A stretch of 64,000 nucleotides of DNA from Nitrososphaerota archaeon (GCA_027887005.1 JAPCJI010000003.1:148003-212002); one strand, 5' to 3'. Shown: positions 45,701 through 52,566, numbered from the stretch's first letter. A program made the numbers and translations. The notes: a model not told the origin generated them from the letters alone.

Positions 45701-46369
45701 TTGAACGCAGAAGAACATTCAGCACAGCATGATTTCGATGCAATGAGCAAGATTGTAAACAAGCTCTACAAGATGTCCCGCGATTACTGGCGAACGGGAT
45801 CGGGTAGGCCACGAGAGAAGAACAAGAAGGCTTTGGAGTTCCATGATCGAGTACAAGCCTTCAGGTTCCCATTAACCGCCGGCGAAATGAAACAATTACT
45901 CTTGAGGGACCGAGTTAACAGCAAGATAGAGACCGAAGAGACCAAGTTCGTCCATCTTCCTCCATTGGAGGACGATCCCTTGTTCATACCAGTCTTGCGC
46001 ATCAAAGCGGACCTTCCAAACAAGTTCGCGGAGTTCAGAGTGGAGATGTACACCTACAAAGACGAAGCGGGCATGGAGAACCGACCTAGCGGGATAGGAT
46101 TCCGTTTCGAGACGCCGACATTGGATTCACCCAATCACAACTTCCATCACGTTCAACTCTTTGATACGGAGAACGGGGGAGGACTCGGGGAGGCCCTCAT
46201 CAAACTCCCATCGACGGTACCCTGTATGCCGCTCCTCGCGGATGAGCCGGTATCGCTTACTCTCTGCATGATTGTCAGTCTCTATGGGACTCAAGGATTG
46301 AGCGACGTGATAAGCGACCTCAACCTAGACCCGATGTACTTTGCTCCTCTGAGACAATTGGTTACCTGA
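45701..46369 (+). CDS. Orphan third protein of the methylase-GHKL locus
   Basis: The protein is 222 residues from a TTG 11 bases after the receiver-like gene. I recognise no domain. A charged helical first third (KIVNKLYKMSRDYWRTGSGR, then EKNKKALEFHDR) is followed by a likely beta-rich domain (VLRIKADLPNKFAEFRVEMY, GIGFRFETP, HHVQLFD), and the end SLYGTQGLSDVISDLNLDP. There is no visible nuclease motif or membrane segment. Given the tight spacing, it belongs to the same operon and may be a sensor or effector subunit. Confidence 0.7.
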   Translation: MNAEEHSAQHDFDAMSKIVNKLYKMSRDYWRTGSGRPREKNKKALEFHDRVQAFRFPLTAGEMKQLLLRDRVNSKIETEETKFVHLPPLEDDPLFIPVLRIKADLPNKFAEFRVEMYTYKDEAGMENRPSGIGFRFETPTLDSPNHNFHHVQLFDTENGGGLGEALIKLPSTVPCMPLLADEPVSLTLCMIVSLYGTQGLSDVISDLNLDPMYFAPLRQLVT

Positions 46370-46486
46370 AGCCCAGGGCGAATCCCGAGGAGGGCACGGA
46401 CCGACTTCAAAGGAGCCTTCCTAGTCATCGGAGCAGTCAGTTATTGCCTTCCAGCCCTGCTTAGGCTCATAAGACGAGGTGAAGAC

Positions 46487-46678
46487 TTGGACAAGACGGA
46501 TAGCTCGACAGATTTGGTGGAAGAGAAGAAGAAGCGAACCCAACAGGACCCGTTTGCAACAAGCTACTCAGTTTTCCATACTCAAATCTCGCTCAACCAC
46601 TCCCAGCCTGTCAATGCCAAAGTTCAAGACCCCTTCGCACCCTTGCCATTCTACGCTAGATGGCTAACGCTTCCATAG
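46487..46678 (+). CDS. Short frame with an upstream membrane-helix-like stretch but no start codon
   Basis: The 63-codon frame starts at a TTG. The same frame is open back to 46370 and encodes a hydrophobic stretch (GAFLVIGAVSYCLPALLRLIRR) typical of a single membrane helix, but no ATG, GTG or TTG precedes it. Either translation starts at an unusual codon, or the 5' end has been lost by a frameshift or by joining of cassettes. It overlaps the next membrane protein gene by 19 bases. Confidence 0.35.
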   Translation: MDKTDSSTDLVEEKKKRTQQDPFATSYSVFHTQISLNHSQPVNAKVQDPFAPLPFYARWLTLP

Positions 46679-46998
46679 ATGTTCTCGGCAGTTTCAAACT
46701 AAACCATTGGTATAAGCTAGCCATTTACCTAGGTGCGGTTCTGATCATCCTGGGCTTTGTTTTCGTCAACAACTCCAATGTAGCAAAATACACTAGTTTT
46801 GCCGTGGACAGTCTCGTCCTGGGACTGATAGTGTGGATGCTTGACGACACAATCTATGCGATTGGAAGTTCGAGAATAGAGGGGGCACATTACGATGATG
46901 CTAAGCGGGAGGTGGCTAAGAATTACGCTTTGGCTATCTTCGTTGTGCGCTGGTTTGGGCTTGTCCTTTGGATTCTTATCATTCTAACGTCTCTCTAA
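46660..46998 (+). CDS. Small membrane protein with three helices
   Basis: The 112-residue protein has hydrophobic helices at about 19-37 (KLAIYLGAVLIILGFVFV), 45-62 (TSFAVDSLVLGLIVWML) and 92-110 (IFVVRWFGLVLWILIIL), with a polar loop between. It is of unknown family. It resembles the membrane protein at 48181 in size and layout, not clearly in sequence. It is followed 18 bases later by a dispersed repeat copy and then a nuclease-like gene, an arrangement seen twice in this region. A membrane effector role in defence is possible but not shown. Confidence 0.65.
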   Translation: MANASIDVLGSFKLNHWYKLAIYLGAVLIILGFVFVNNSNVAKYTSFAVDSLVLGLIVWMLDDTIYAIGSSRIEGAHYDDAKREVAKNYALAIFVVRWFGLVLWILIILTSL

Positions 46999-47016
46999 TA
47001 GTAGGTTGTGCCTTCC

Positions 47017-47052
47017 TTGAGCCTCGTTTCCGAGTCTCCAATCTCGCCCGGC
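47017..47052. repeat. Dispersed 36-bp repeat, copy A
   Basis: TTGAGCCTCGTTTC leads to the core CAATCTCGCCCGG. It lies 18 bases after the stop of the membrane protein gene and inside the 5' end of the longest frame of the next gene. Confidence 0.7.
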
Positions 47053-47079
47053 GCAGGCAAATACGAAGCGGAAGGAGAA

Positions 47080-47625
47080 ATGAACGGGAGAAACGAACCT
47101 CAGTTTAAAAGAACCATCTCCCTGGAGCAGACCAGGTCTTTGAAGATCAACAGGTCGATCCGGCCGGTCCTGACGATCAAAGTTCCTTGGAAAAGCGTCT
47201 GGAAGCACTATCGGGACTGGAACAGGACTTCCCAGGGCGAACCTGCGGTCGTTTCCTACTTGGCGGCCCATCCTGAATTCCTGGATGCCAAATTGAAGAA
47301 GGCCAAGATCGACGTTCCGAACCTGGAACTGGCTGGGCTGGAGGTCGTGTTCCCCCGGAAGAAAGGTGAAACGGGCAGATTTCGGAGAGCGGACATGGTT
47401 TTCCGAAGCGACGAGAATTTCGTCATCGTATCAGCCAAAGAGAATGATGAGAAAGCCGCCCTTGGAGATGCAGAATACTACGCTAGATTACTCCGCGACC
47501 ACTTGGTAGAGAATGACCTTGACTATGGTTGGATAAAACCAGTCGCTGTAATGATGTCCGGGTATCCTGACAAGGCGCCGCGTGGTTGGGGTGTTGGCGA
47601 TCTCCTCGACAGCAGCGGCCTTTAG
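47080..47625 (+). CDS. Possible PD-(D/E)XK-type nuclease-like protein
   Basis: The protein is about 181 residues from the ATG at 47080, preceded by GGAG. The frame is open further up to a GTG at 47008, but that part is the dispersed repeat. RRADMVFRSDENFVIVSAKEN (about residues 107-127) has the Asp-hydrophobic strand-xxK shape of restriction-endonuclease-like folds, and DAEYYARLLRDHLV is a following helix. The family is unknown and the nuclease call rests on this motif only. A second possible nuclease follows 29 bases later. Confidence 0.5.
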   Translation: MNGRNEPQFKRTISLEQTRSLKINRSIRPVLTIKVPWKSVWKHYRDWNRTSQGEPAVVSYLAAHPEFLDAKLKKAKIDVPNLELAGLEVVFPRKKGETGRFRRADMVFRSDENFVIVSAKENDEKAALGDAEYYARLLRDHLVENDLDYGWIKPVAVMMSGYPDKAPRGWGVGDLLDSSGL

Positions 47626-47654
47626 CATATTGGCTGGAAGGTTCGTTCCCTAGA

Positions 47655-48050
47655 ATGCCAAACAAGACAGAAGGGGCAGCCGTTCGTTACGTCGAGGGAT
47701 GGGCAAAGAGAAGAAAGATCAAGACAAAGCGTGTGAAGAAAGGTTCAGGCTTCGACCGGCTTTTCATCTATCCAAGTGGTATGAAGGAGGAGATCGAGAT
47801 CAAGGGTTCGGCGACGGATGATGGCCTTCCTGACATGCCATCCTCAGAGTTCCGGAGGAGGAGGCTCAAAGCTGATTTCGTGCATTTTGTGGCAAACGTC
47901 GAAGCCCATAGGAAGAGACATTACATTATCCCTCGGAATGAATTCAAGCCCGGCGATCTCTATCCGAAGCACACCTATCGAATCAACATAGGACAGCGGA
48001 GGCTCGACAATTACCTAGTCAAACGAAAAAGGAGGACCAGTTCATCCTAG
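47655..48050 (+). CDS. DUF3883/NO VEIN-like putative nuclease-fold protein
   Basis: The 131-residue protein has GFDRLFIYPSGMKEEIEIKGS (about residues 32-52), where Asp and ExK are spaced as in DUF3883-type domains of the restriction-endonuclease fold. FRRRRLKADFVHFVANVEAH and HYIIPRNEF follow, and a basic tail ends the protein. Such domains are found in restriction and other defence proteins, usually fused to larger partners; here the domain stands alone. It starts at an ATG that ignores the longer upstream frame. A repeat copy begins 23 bases after the stop. Confidence 0.6.
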   Translation: MPNKTEGAAVRYVEGWAKRRKIKTKRVKKGSGFDRLFIYPSGMKEEIEIKGSATDDGLPDMPSSEFRRRRLKADFVHFVANVEAHRKRHYIIPRNEFKPGDLYPKHTYRINIGQRRLDNYLVKRKRRTSSS

Positions 48051-48073
48051 GGGCCAACAGGCTTAGGCACGTC

Positions 48074-48109
48074 TTCGATTCGGTTTCCCGTACTCAACTC
48101 TCGCCCGGG
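48074..48109. repeat. Dispersed 36-bp repeat, copy B
   Basis: It begins TTCGATTCGGTTTCCC and ends CAACTCTCGCCCGGG, the most diverged full copy. It lies between the DUF3883-like gene and the next membrane protein gene. Confidence 0.6.
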
Positions 48110-48180
48110 AGTGATGGCAAGCTACCCTGGCTCGCAGGTACAGTAGGGTAATTAGGAGGGCAGTCAGACCCTATCATCGA

Positions 48181-48591
48181 ATGGAAGGCAGGGATTGGAT
48201 CAGTCTAGTGATTGTCGTGATCTATGGGGTTGTTTTTTTCCTTGCGCTCCTCATATACAAGCCAAGCCTTGATGCGTTCTATCTCGGTCCTGACGTTTTT
48301 GGAGCTCTGTTCATCGCAATTGCAATCGGAATGCTAGAGCACTCAAGGGAAGTGGACAAAGCCGTCATACGAAACCCCTTCGCCGTGATGGCCCAGCGAG
48401 ATTACTGGTACTACGCAGGCCTTGTAAGCATGATTTCAACAATCCTTGGCGGCCTCCTCGCTGGATTCCACATCGGCGGATTGATCCAGATTGTCTTGTT
48501 CTTTCTTTCCTCGATAGGAGTTCTTGCCATATTTGTATTGGCGGGAAATCTGACATTGACATCCGAGGTGCCTTCCCAACGAAGTCAGTAA
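48181..48591 (+). CDS. Membrane protein with four helices, unknown
   Basis: The 136-residue protein has helices at about 6-24 (ISLVIVVIYGVVFFLALLI), 36-52 (DVFGALFIAIAIGMLEH), 75-95 (YYAGLVSMISTILGGLLAGF) and 99-121 (IQIVLFFLSSIGVLAIFVLA). A polar loop separates two pairs. I know no family. It stands alone between two repeat copies (48074 and 48598), the clearest single-gene cassette in the region. No catalytic motif is seen. Confidence 0.65.
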   Translation: MEGRDWISLVIVVIYGVVFFLALLIYKPSLDAFYLGPDVFGALFIAIAIGMLEHSREVDKAVIRNPFAVMAQRDYWYYAGLVSMISTILGGLLAGFHIGGLIQIVLFFLSSIGVLAIFVLAGNLTLTSEVPSQRSQ

Positions 48592-48597
48592 GAAGCT

Positions 48598-48633
48598 TTG
48601 AACTCCGTTTCCCACATCCCAATCTCGCCCGGG
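48598..48633. repeat. Dispersed 36-bp repeat, copy C
   Basis: It begins TTGAACTCCGTTTCCC and ends CAATCTCGCCCGGG, only 6 bases after the stop of the membrane gene. Its TTG can open the downstream frame, as in copy A. Confidence 0.7.
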
Positions 48634-48651
48634 GCAGTCCTCACACATGAG

Positions 48652-49140
48652 ATGGTCTTGGGCCCTTTGGCGCCAGACGATGTCATAGAGAGCGAACTCG
48701 GGTATCTCCGAGACACAGCCAATGAAAGCCTCGAAATGAACATGGACTACTTGCTGCCCGATGACAACGGCCCCAAACTGGCAGTGGCTCTTCTGGACGG
48801 GCTTCTTGTCGACTGGGGGAAGATGGCCAAAGAGACCCGTGATTGCTGGGTTGTAGCCGAAAGCCTGAATCCATTGCTCCGATACGATTATGAACAGTCT
48901 TTCAGTAGGATGGTCAAGATTTCCCATGCGGGTAAAAACCACGTACGCAATAGGTTTGATGTTTGCTGTCGTCGCTTCAGCGACGCTCGCAGTGGGATTC
49001 TATTCGGTCTCTTTCGCGGCCGCCGTCGCAACCTTAGCGCTTGCCGGAGTTACCGTCGCTCTCGTAGTCCTGGACGAGAGGGATCGATCGGCAATGAGAG
49101 TTCCACGTCTTCACCTAGTATTTACCCGAGGGGCAGGTGA
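48652..49140 (+). CDS. Hypothetical protein whose 3' part overlaps the next gene out of frame
   Basis: From the ATG at 48652 the first about 90 residues look like a real acidic helical protein (DDVIESELGYLRDTANESLEMN, then VALLDGLLVDWGKMAKETRD). After about 48,930 the product becomes Arg/Ser-rich and runs through the coding frame of the next gene in another frame, the usual look of a shadow. Either a frameshift near 48,900 has split one longer gene (acidic domain plus membrane protein), or the true 3' end is unusual. No family is recognised. Confidence 0.45.
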   Translation: MVLGPLAPDDVIESELGYLRDTANESLEMNMDYLLPDDNGPKLAVALLDGLLVDWGKMAKETRDCWVVAESLNPLLRYDYEQSFSRMVKISHAGKNHVRNRFDVCCRRFSDARSGILFGLFRGRRRNLSACRSYRRSRSPGREGSIGNESSTSSPSIYPRGR

Positions 49141-49606
49141 CAATCTTCACAGAGAACTTGACATGAATTCTGGCAAGGTAATCGGCGTTCAGAATTCGGG
49201 TCCTGGCCTAGCCATCAAAGTCCGCATTGAAATCACCCCTTTGAAGGCTTCCTTCTGGCGAGAATCCTACCCAAAGCCAGAGGACCAGTTCTGGGGTGGA
49301 TTGAAGTCTCCAGACGCTGTGGGGGCAAAAGAGCCGTTCAAGATATGGAGCCATGCGATGGCTCCTGGCGCAGAAGATCGGTGTTTGGTTTACGCAGACG
49401 ACGCCGCTAGCGATGGCATCGCTCTCGGGCCTTCCAACATAGAAGGGGTGAATCTATTGCGAATCGTCACGTATGCTTACGACATAGTCAACCACCCTCA
49501 CGAGGGTCGGACCGTCTACTTGTCTGATTTCAAATTCAACTCCTCATCACAACATCGAGAGACAAACTGGCGCCCCATCGCATGGGAGACCTCAGACGAC
49601 GCATAG
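48926..49606 (+). CDS. Membrane-anchored protein, unknown
   Basis: The protein is about 226 residues from the ATG at 48926. Two N-terminal helices (AIGLMFAVVASATLAVGFY and FAAAVATLALAGVTVALVVL, about residues 8-50) are followed by a soluble beta-rich domain with GKVIGVQNSGPGLAIKVRIEI (about 95-115) and ending WRPIAWETSDD. I do not recognise a family. It overlaps the hypothetical gene at 48652 in another frame, and may be the second half of a broken longer gene. It is the last gene before the tandem repeats and attR. Confidence 0.6.
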   Translation: MRVKTTYAIGLMFAVVASATLAVGFYSVSFAAAVATLALAGVTVALVVLDERDRSAMRVPRLHLVFTRGAGDNLHRELDMNSGKVIGVQNSGPGLAIKVRIEITPLKASFWRESYPKPEDQFWGGLKSPDAVGAKEPFKIWSHAMAPGAEDRCLVYADDAASDGIALGPSNIEGVNLLRIVTYAYDIVNHPHEGRTVYLSDFKFNSSSQHRETNWRPIAWETSDDA

Positions 49607-49771
49607 AAGTTCTTGTAAAACGACCGCTGAGCAGTAATCACCGTTCAACGGCCGGTCATGGATGAGGTGTCGAATTGGAATATGACCTAGGGACATATTC
49701 CCGTCGGGTCGCACTCGTTACCTGGGAAGAGGGGCATCGCGCCACCTCGTCGAAATCCCGCCCGGGGGCGC

Positions 49772-49807
49772 TTGAGCACGGTATCCCATACCCTAGTCTC
49801 GCCCGGG
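49772..49807. repeat. Dispersed 36-bp repeat, copy D (tandem)
   Basis: It begins TTGAGCACGGTATCCC and ends TAGTCTCGCCCGGG. A partial copy (AATCCCGCCCGGG, 49754-49766) precedes it by about 40 bases, and copy E follows at 42 bases, giving a short tandem array. Confidence 0.65.
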
Positions 49808-49813
49808 ACATCC

Positions 49814-49849
49814 TTGAGCCTTGTTTCTCATACCCCAATCTCGCGGGGG
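49814..49849. repeat. Dispersed 36-bp repeat, copy E (tandem)
   Basis: It begins TTGAGCCTTGTTTCTC and ends CAATCTCGCGGGG, with one missing C-C pair in the GC core. It is the last copy, about 75 bases before attR. Confidence 0.65.
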
Positions 49850-49922
49850 GAGGAGGTCTCATATCAGCCAAATCTCCTCGCGGGCCCTGAAATCCACTTT
49901 CAGAACCCGTTTGGGGGCGGGC

Positions 49923-49938
49923 CCCTCCGGGCCCGCAC
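49923..49938. repeat. attR, 16-bp direct repeat with hairpin
   Basis: It is identical to the tRNA-Arg 3' end at 35373-35388. The upstream GCGGGCCC (49917-49924) pairs perfectly with GGGCCCGC (49929-49936) across a four-base loop, so attR carries an 8-bp stem not present in attL. Confidence 0.88.
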
Positions 49939-49994
49939 ACACTATTGTTAGCATCAGCATAGAGCATGACCAATGCAAGAAGGATTGTTGCCGA

Positions 49995-50567
49995 TCACGG
50001 GAAGCAACAGGACTGCCACATATACACAGTTACGCTGTCTGGCCAGCTTTGACCTGATCCGGCATAGCTCGATGATACAGTGAAGTTGAACCGAAACTCC
50101 ACGGAGCCGTTGGAGGGAACATTGCACCCTCTGGCATCGAGGCTGGGCCCTGAAGTGAAGGCACAGTCCGGAATTGAAGTGAAGTTCACGTAATGAGCTG
50201 CGGAGGAGTAGACCAAGAAGGCTACGTATGCGCCCCCTACATACGTCCCCGGATTGACTCCTTGAAAAGTGGCTTTCAACGTCACGTCCCCAGAGGTCTC
50301 TCCGACGATGTAGATCGGACAGACCGCTGTGAACTCGGTCGTCTGGCAGATTGTGGGGCCTAACGACCCTACCTGGGCCCTGCCACCCTGGATCGACAGG
50401 GTCGGAAATGGCCCGCAGCCTACGAGGTGGTCACATTGAGCATTCTGATAGGTGGCGTAGGCAAGGAAACCGACAAGTGCCAGTCCAATTATCATTACAA
50501 CCGCGACGAAGCGCCAGCTTCTGCGTTTCTTTGGTAACTCCGGCGCCGATGAATCAGTGTCACTCAT
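49995..50567 (-). CDS. Exported single-helix membrane protein, unknown
   Basis: The 190-residue protein has a basic segment (KKRRSWR) before one membrane helix (FVAVVMIIGLALVGFLAYATY, about residues 20-40) and a beta-rich extracytoplasmic domain with four Cys-containing turns (CDHLVGCGPF, CQTTEFTAVC, CAFTSG, RGCN), likely disulfide bonded. It is of a surface protein type common in Thaumarchaeota, but no specific family is recognised. It lies alone between attR and a second att-like fragment at 50726. Confidence 0.6.
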   Translation of the reverse strand: MSDTDSSAPELPKKRRSWRFVAVVMIIGLALVGFLAYATYQNAQCDHLVGCGPFPTLSIQGGRAQVGSLGPTICQTTEFTAVCPIYIVGETSGDVTLKATFQGVNPGTYVGGAYVAFLVYSSAAHYVNFTSIPDCAFTSGPSLDARGCNVPSNGSVEFRFNFTVSSSYAGSGQSWPDSVTVYMWQSCCFP

Positions 50568-50725
50568 TCCTTCAAGTGCTTAGCCCAACTTTGATTTACG
50601 CCTACTCCCTAGAACAGCCTTGTGATTCCAACTATTGATGCGGTTCGACGCCATACGCACGTTGTTGAATCGGCCACTGCGACTGATGCCAAATTCGGAA
50701 CCGGGTTTGAACGCTAAACTGGTCA

Positions 50726-50739
50726 AATCCCTCCGGGCC
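50726..50739. repeat. att-like fragment matching the tRNA 3' end
   Basis: AATCCCTCCGGGCC is identical to 35370-35383 of the tRNA-Arg gene, without a 5' tRNA part nearby. It may be a scar of an older integration, which would make 49939-50739 a second small element or remnant. Confidence 0.5.
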
Positions 50740-50822
50740 AGCCTGTGATTCCCCGACCCTGCCGTTAGGAAACGTCTGCCAAAGTCTATTACCTGTTCTA
50801 GGATGAATCACAAGCGAACGCT

Positions 50823-51506
50823 TTGCTCCCCCTCTACGACCTCAACAGGCCGAGCAAGAGGCCGTACATCAACTGGGGACTGATTGGGCTCAACGCGGCA
50901 ATCTTTCTTATCGAAATCTTGGTCACGAGCGACTTTGCTCTCCGCCCCACCGCCACCCTATTCGGGAGCCTTGGACTTGTCCCGTTCTATGTCTATGGCG
51001 CTGTCCAGGGGGTGGGGACAGCCTATCTGGGGACACTTCTTACCTCGATGTTCCTTCACGCGAGCCTTTGGCACATAGGCGGCAACATGCTGTTCTTGTT
51101 CGTATTCGGGGGTAGGCTGGAGGACATCCTCGGGCACAAGAAATACCTGGGATTCTACCTCCTCTGTGGGATTGCGGGCGGCCTGACCCAGGTGTTCATT
51201 TCCGTTGCCAGCGGCCCACCTGACGTCTTCATCCCGAGCGTGGGAGCGTCGGGCGCCATCTCGGGAGTGCTTGCCGGCTACTTCGTCTACTTTCCGAGAG
51301 CCAGGATCCTGTCTCTGCTGGGGTACTTCATCGTCCCCATCAGGGCGTTCTGGTTCATCGGGCTCTGGTTCGTCCTACAGCTGCTTCTCTCCTACGGAGG
51401 GGGGGAAGGGGGCGTAGCCTACGGGGCCCATATTGGGGGCTTCGCGTTCGGCCTTGCCCTCGCGGTAGTCGCCAGGGCCTTCATCAGGCCAGGGGAGTAC
51501 GAATGA
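50823..51506 (+). CDS. Rhomboid-family intramembrane serine protease
   Basis: The 227-residue protein has six hydrophobic helices. The catalytic Ser is in PSVGASGAISGVLAG (GxSG, about residue 143) and His in YGAHIGGFAFGLAL (about residue 203). HASLWHIGGNMLFLFVFGG is the conserved loop/helix 2 segment with the WxH and N features. It cleaves transmembrane substrates within the membrane. The start TTG gives MLPLYDLNRPSKRP, a typical rhomboid N-terminus. It stands alone after the att-like scar. Confidence 0.93.
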   Translation: MLPLYDLNRPSKRPYINWGLIGLNAAIFLIEILVTSDFALRPTATLFGSLGLVPFYVYGAVQGVGTAYLGTLLTSMFLHASLWHIGGNMLFLFVFGGRLEDILGHKKYLGFYLLCGIAGGLTQVFISVASGPPDVFIPSVGASGAISGVLAGYFVYFPRARILSLLGYFIVPIRAFWFIGLWFVLQLLLSYGGGEGGVAYGAHIGGFAFGLALAVVARAFIRPGEYE

Positions 51507-51534
51507 CTTCACCGTCGAACGTGCTCTTCACCTT

Positions 51535-52566
51535 CTATCCGGGCCCAGGAAGTACAACGACAGTCCCGGTCATCCATGGGTGGTAGATGCAGAAGTAGTG
51601 GTAAACGCCGGGTTGGGTGAAGGAGAATTCGAAGGTCTGACCGGGGGCGATGGGACCTGAGCTGAAGGCACCGCCCCTGTCTGTAACCGTGTCGTAGGAA
51701 ATCGAGTGGCTCACCCAGACAACCACACTATTGAGCCCGGCAACGACCGTGATATTCCGGGGGGTGTACTGCCAGTTCACAGGGGTCTCCTCGATGTACA
51801 CCCTGGTGGAGCCTAATCCAATCTGAGGGTTCGAGGCGGACACGGCGATCGCGGCGGTCGCAAAGTAACCGACGAGGACGACTATCAGGGCGACTGTGAG
51901 AGACGGCGTCACCCACTTCGGGACCCTGGCCCTGTTGAGGAAAGTATCTCTCCTCGTCTCTAGCTTGGCAGTCCTTGAATAGCCCAACCATCCCGGGTTC
52001 CTCGCAATCACGTAGGCGATGCCCAACACGAGAGTCGGCCCGGTAAGGAGTAGCACCCACCCCAACAGATTCTGGTCCGGGAGAGAATAGAGGGAGTAGA
52101 TCCGAATGTTCCAAGGGGAAATGAGAGCTACGGCGTAGGCCATGTGGCCGAAGAAGGCAGCCAACAACGCCCCGATCTTCGCAGAATCGGAAAGACGCAG
52201 GAGCACGGAGCCGGAGAGGAGTCCGACGGCCAGGAATGAAACATGCTCAACGAAGTGGACGATGGGGTTGAGCACTGCTGCATCCCAAGGCCCTGGGAAG
52301 TGCCAGAAGAGTATCAGCATGGACGCTGCCGCCAGCCCCGCCTTCGGCTCCCAACTCTTTTCCGTGACATCGTTCATCCTCATTCTGAGAATCGGATAGG
52401 CGACTAAGACCCCTGCGAGAACTATCAGAACGTGTTGTAGCATGTGGAGGGTCAGGTCGATTTCGGTCACGTCGTCGAACGGAGGGAAGCCACCAGCAAA
52501 GATGAACAGGAATACGCCCAACAGGGAGGCTGACCTGACACGAGACCAGCGGATCTTGGTCACCAT
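51535..52566 (-). CDS. DUF1404-type membrane protein fused to a cupredoxin domain
   Basis: The protein is 343 residues. The first about 230 residues carry six or so helices with His-rich loops (HMLQHVLIVLAG, HFVEHVSFLAVG, FFGHMAYAV), the plan of DUF1404/CtaG-like proteins. One more helix leads to an extracytoplasmic blue-copper domain (about 255-343) with ligands His in WVSHSIS, Cys and His in YHYFCIYHPWM, and Met. DUF1404 and plastocyanin-like domains are frequent in thaumarchaeal respiratory chains. The fusion suggests copper delivery or electron transfer near a terminal oxidase. The type-1 copper site C-x2-H-x2-M is slightly short, to be checked by alignment. Confidence 0.78.
   Translation of the reverse strand: MVTKIRWSRVRSASLLGVFLFIFAGGFPPFDDVTEIDLTLHMLQHVLIVLAGVLVAYPILRMRMNDVTEKSWEPKAGLAAASMLILFWHFPGPWDAAVLNPIVHFVEHVSFLAVGLLSGSVLLRLSDSAKIGALLAAFFGHMAYAVALISPWNIRIYSLYSLPDQNLLGWVLLLTGPTLVLGIAYVIARNPGWLGYSRTAKLETRRDTFLNRARVPKWVTPSLTVALIVVLVGYFATAAIAVSASNPQIGLGSTRVYIEETPVNWQYTPRNITVVAGLNSVVVWVSHSISYDTVTDRGGAFSSGPIAPGQTFEFSFTQPGVYHYFCIYHPWMTGTVVVLPGPG

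Larger units (their letters stand above)
35373..49938. mobile_element. Integrative element in tRNA-Arg, about 14.6 kb
   Basis: The element is bounded by an exact 16-bp direct repeat whose left copy is the 3' end of the tRNA gene. A tyrosine recombinase starts 43 bases after the left copy. It carries three tyrosine recombinases, an AbrB regulator, Vsr, a cytosine methylase, a GHKL ATPase, a receiver-like protein, and small membrane and nuclease-like genes. There are no capsid, portal, conjugation or replication genes that I recognise, so it is an integrative (possibly satellite or non-self-mobile) defence-type island rather than a virus. Confidence 0.85.

Noticed and set aside
46660..49849. 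CRISPR array, considered because of the repeated 36-bp units
   Set aside because: Copies are imperfect, irregularly spaced, mostly separated by whole genes, and no cas genes are present.
49675..49890. 71-codon frame across the tandem repeats near attR
   Set aside because: It simply reads through repeat copies D and E and has no independent coding signs.
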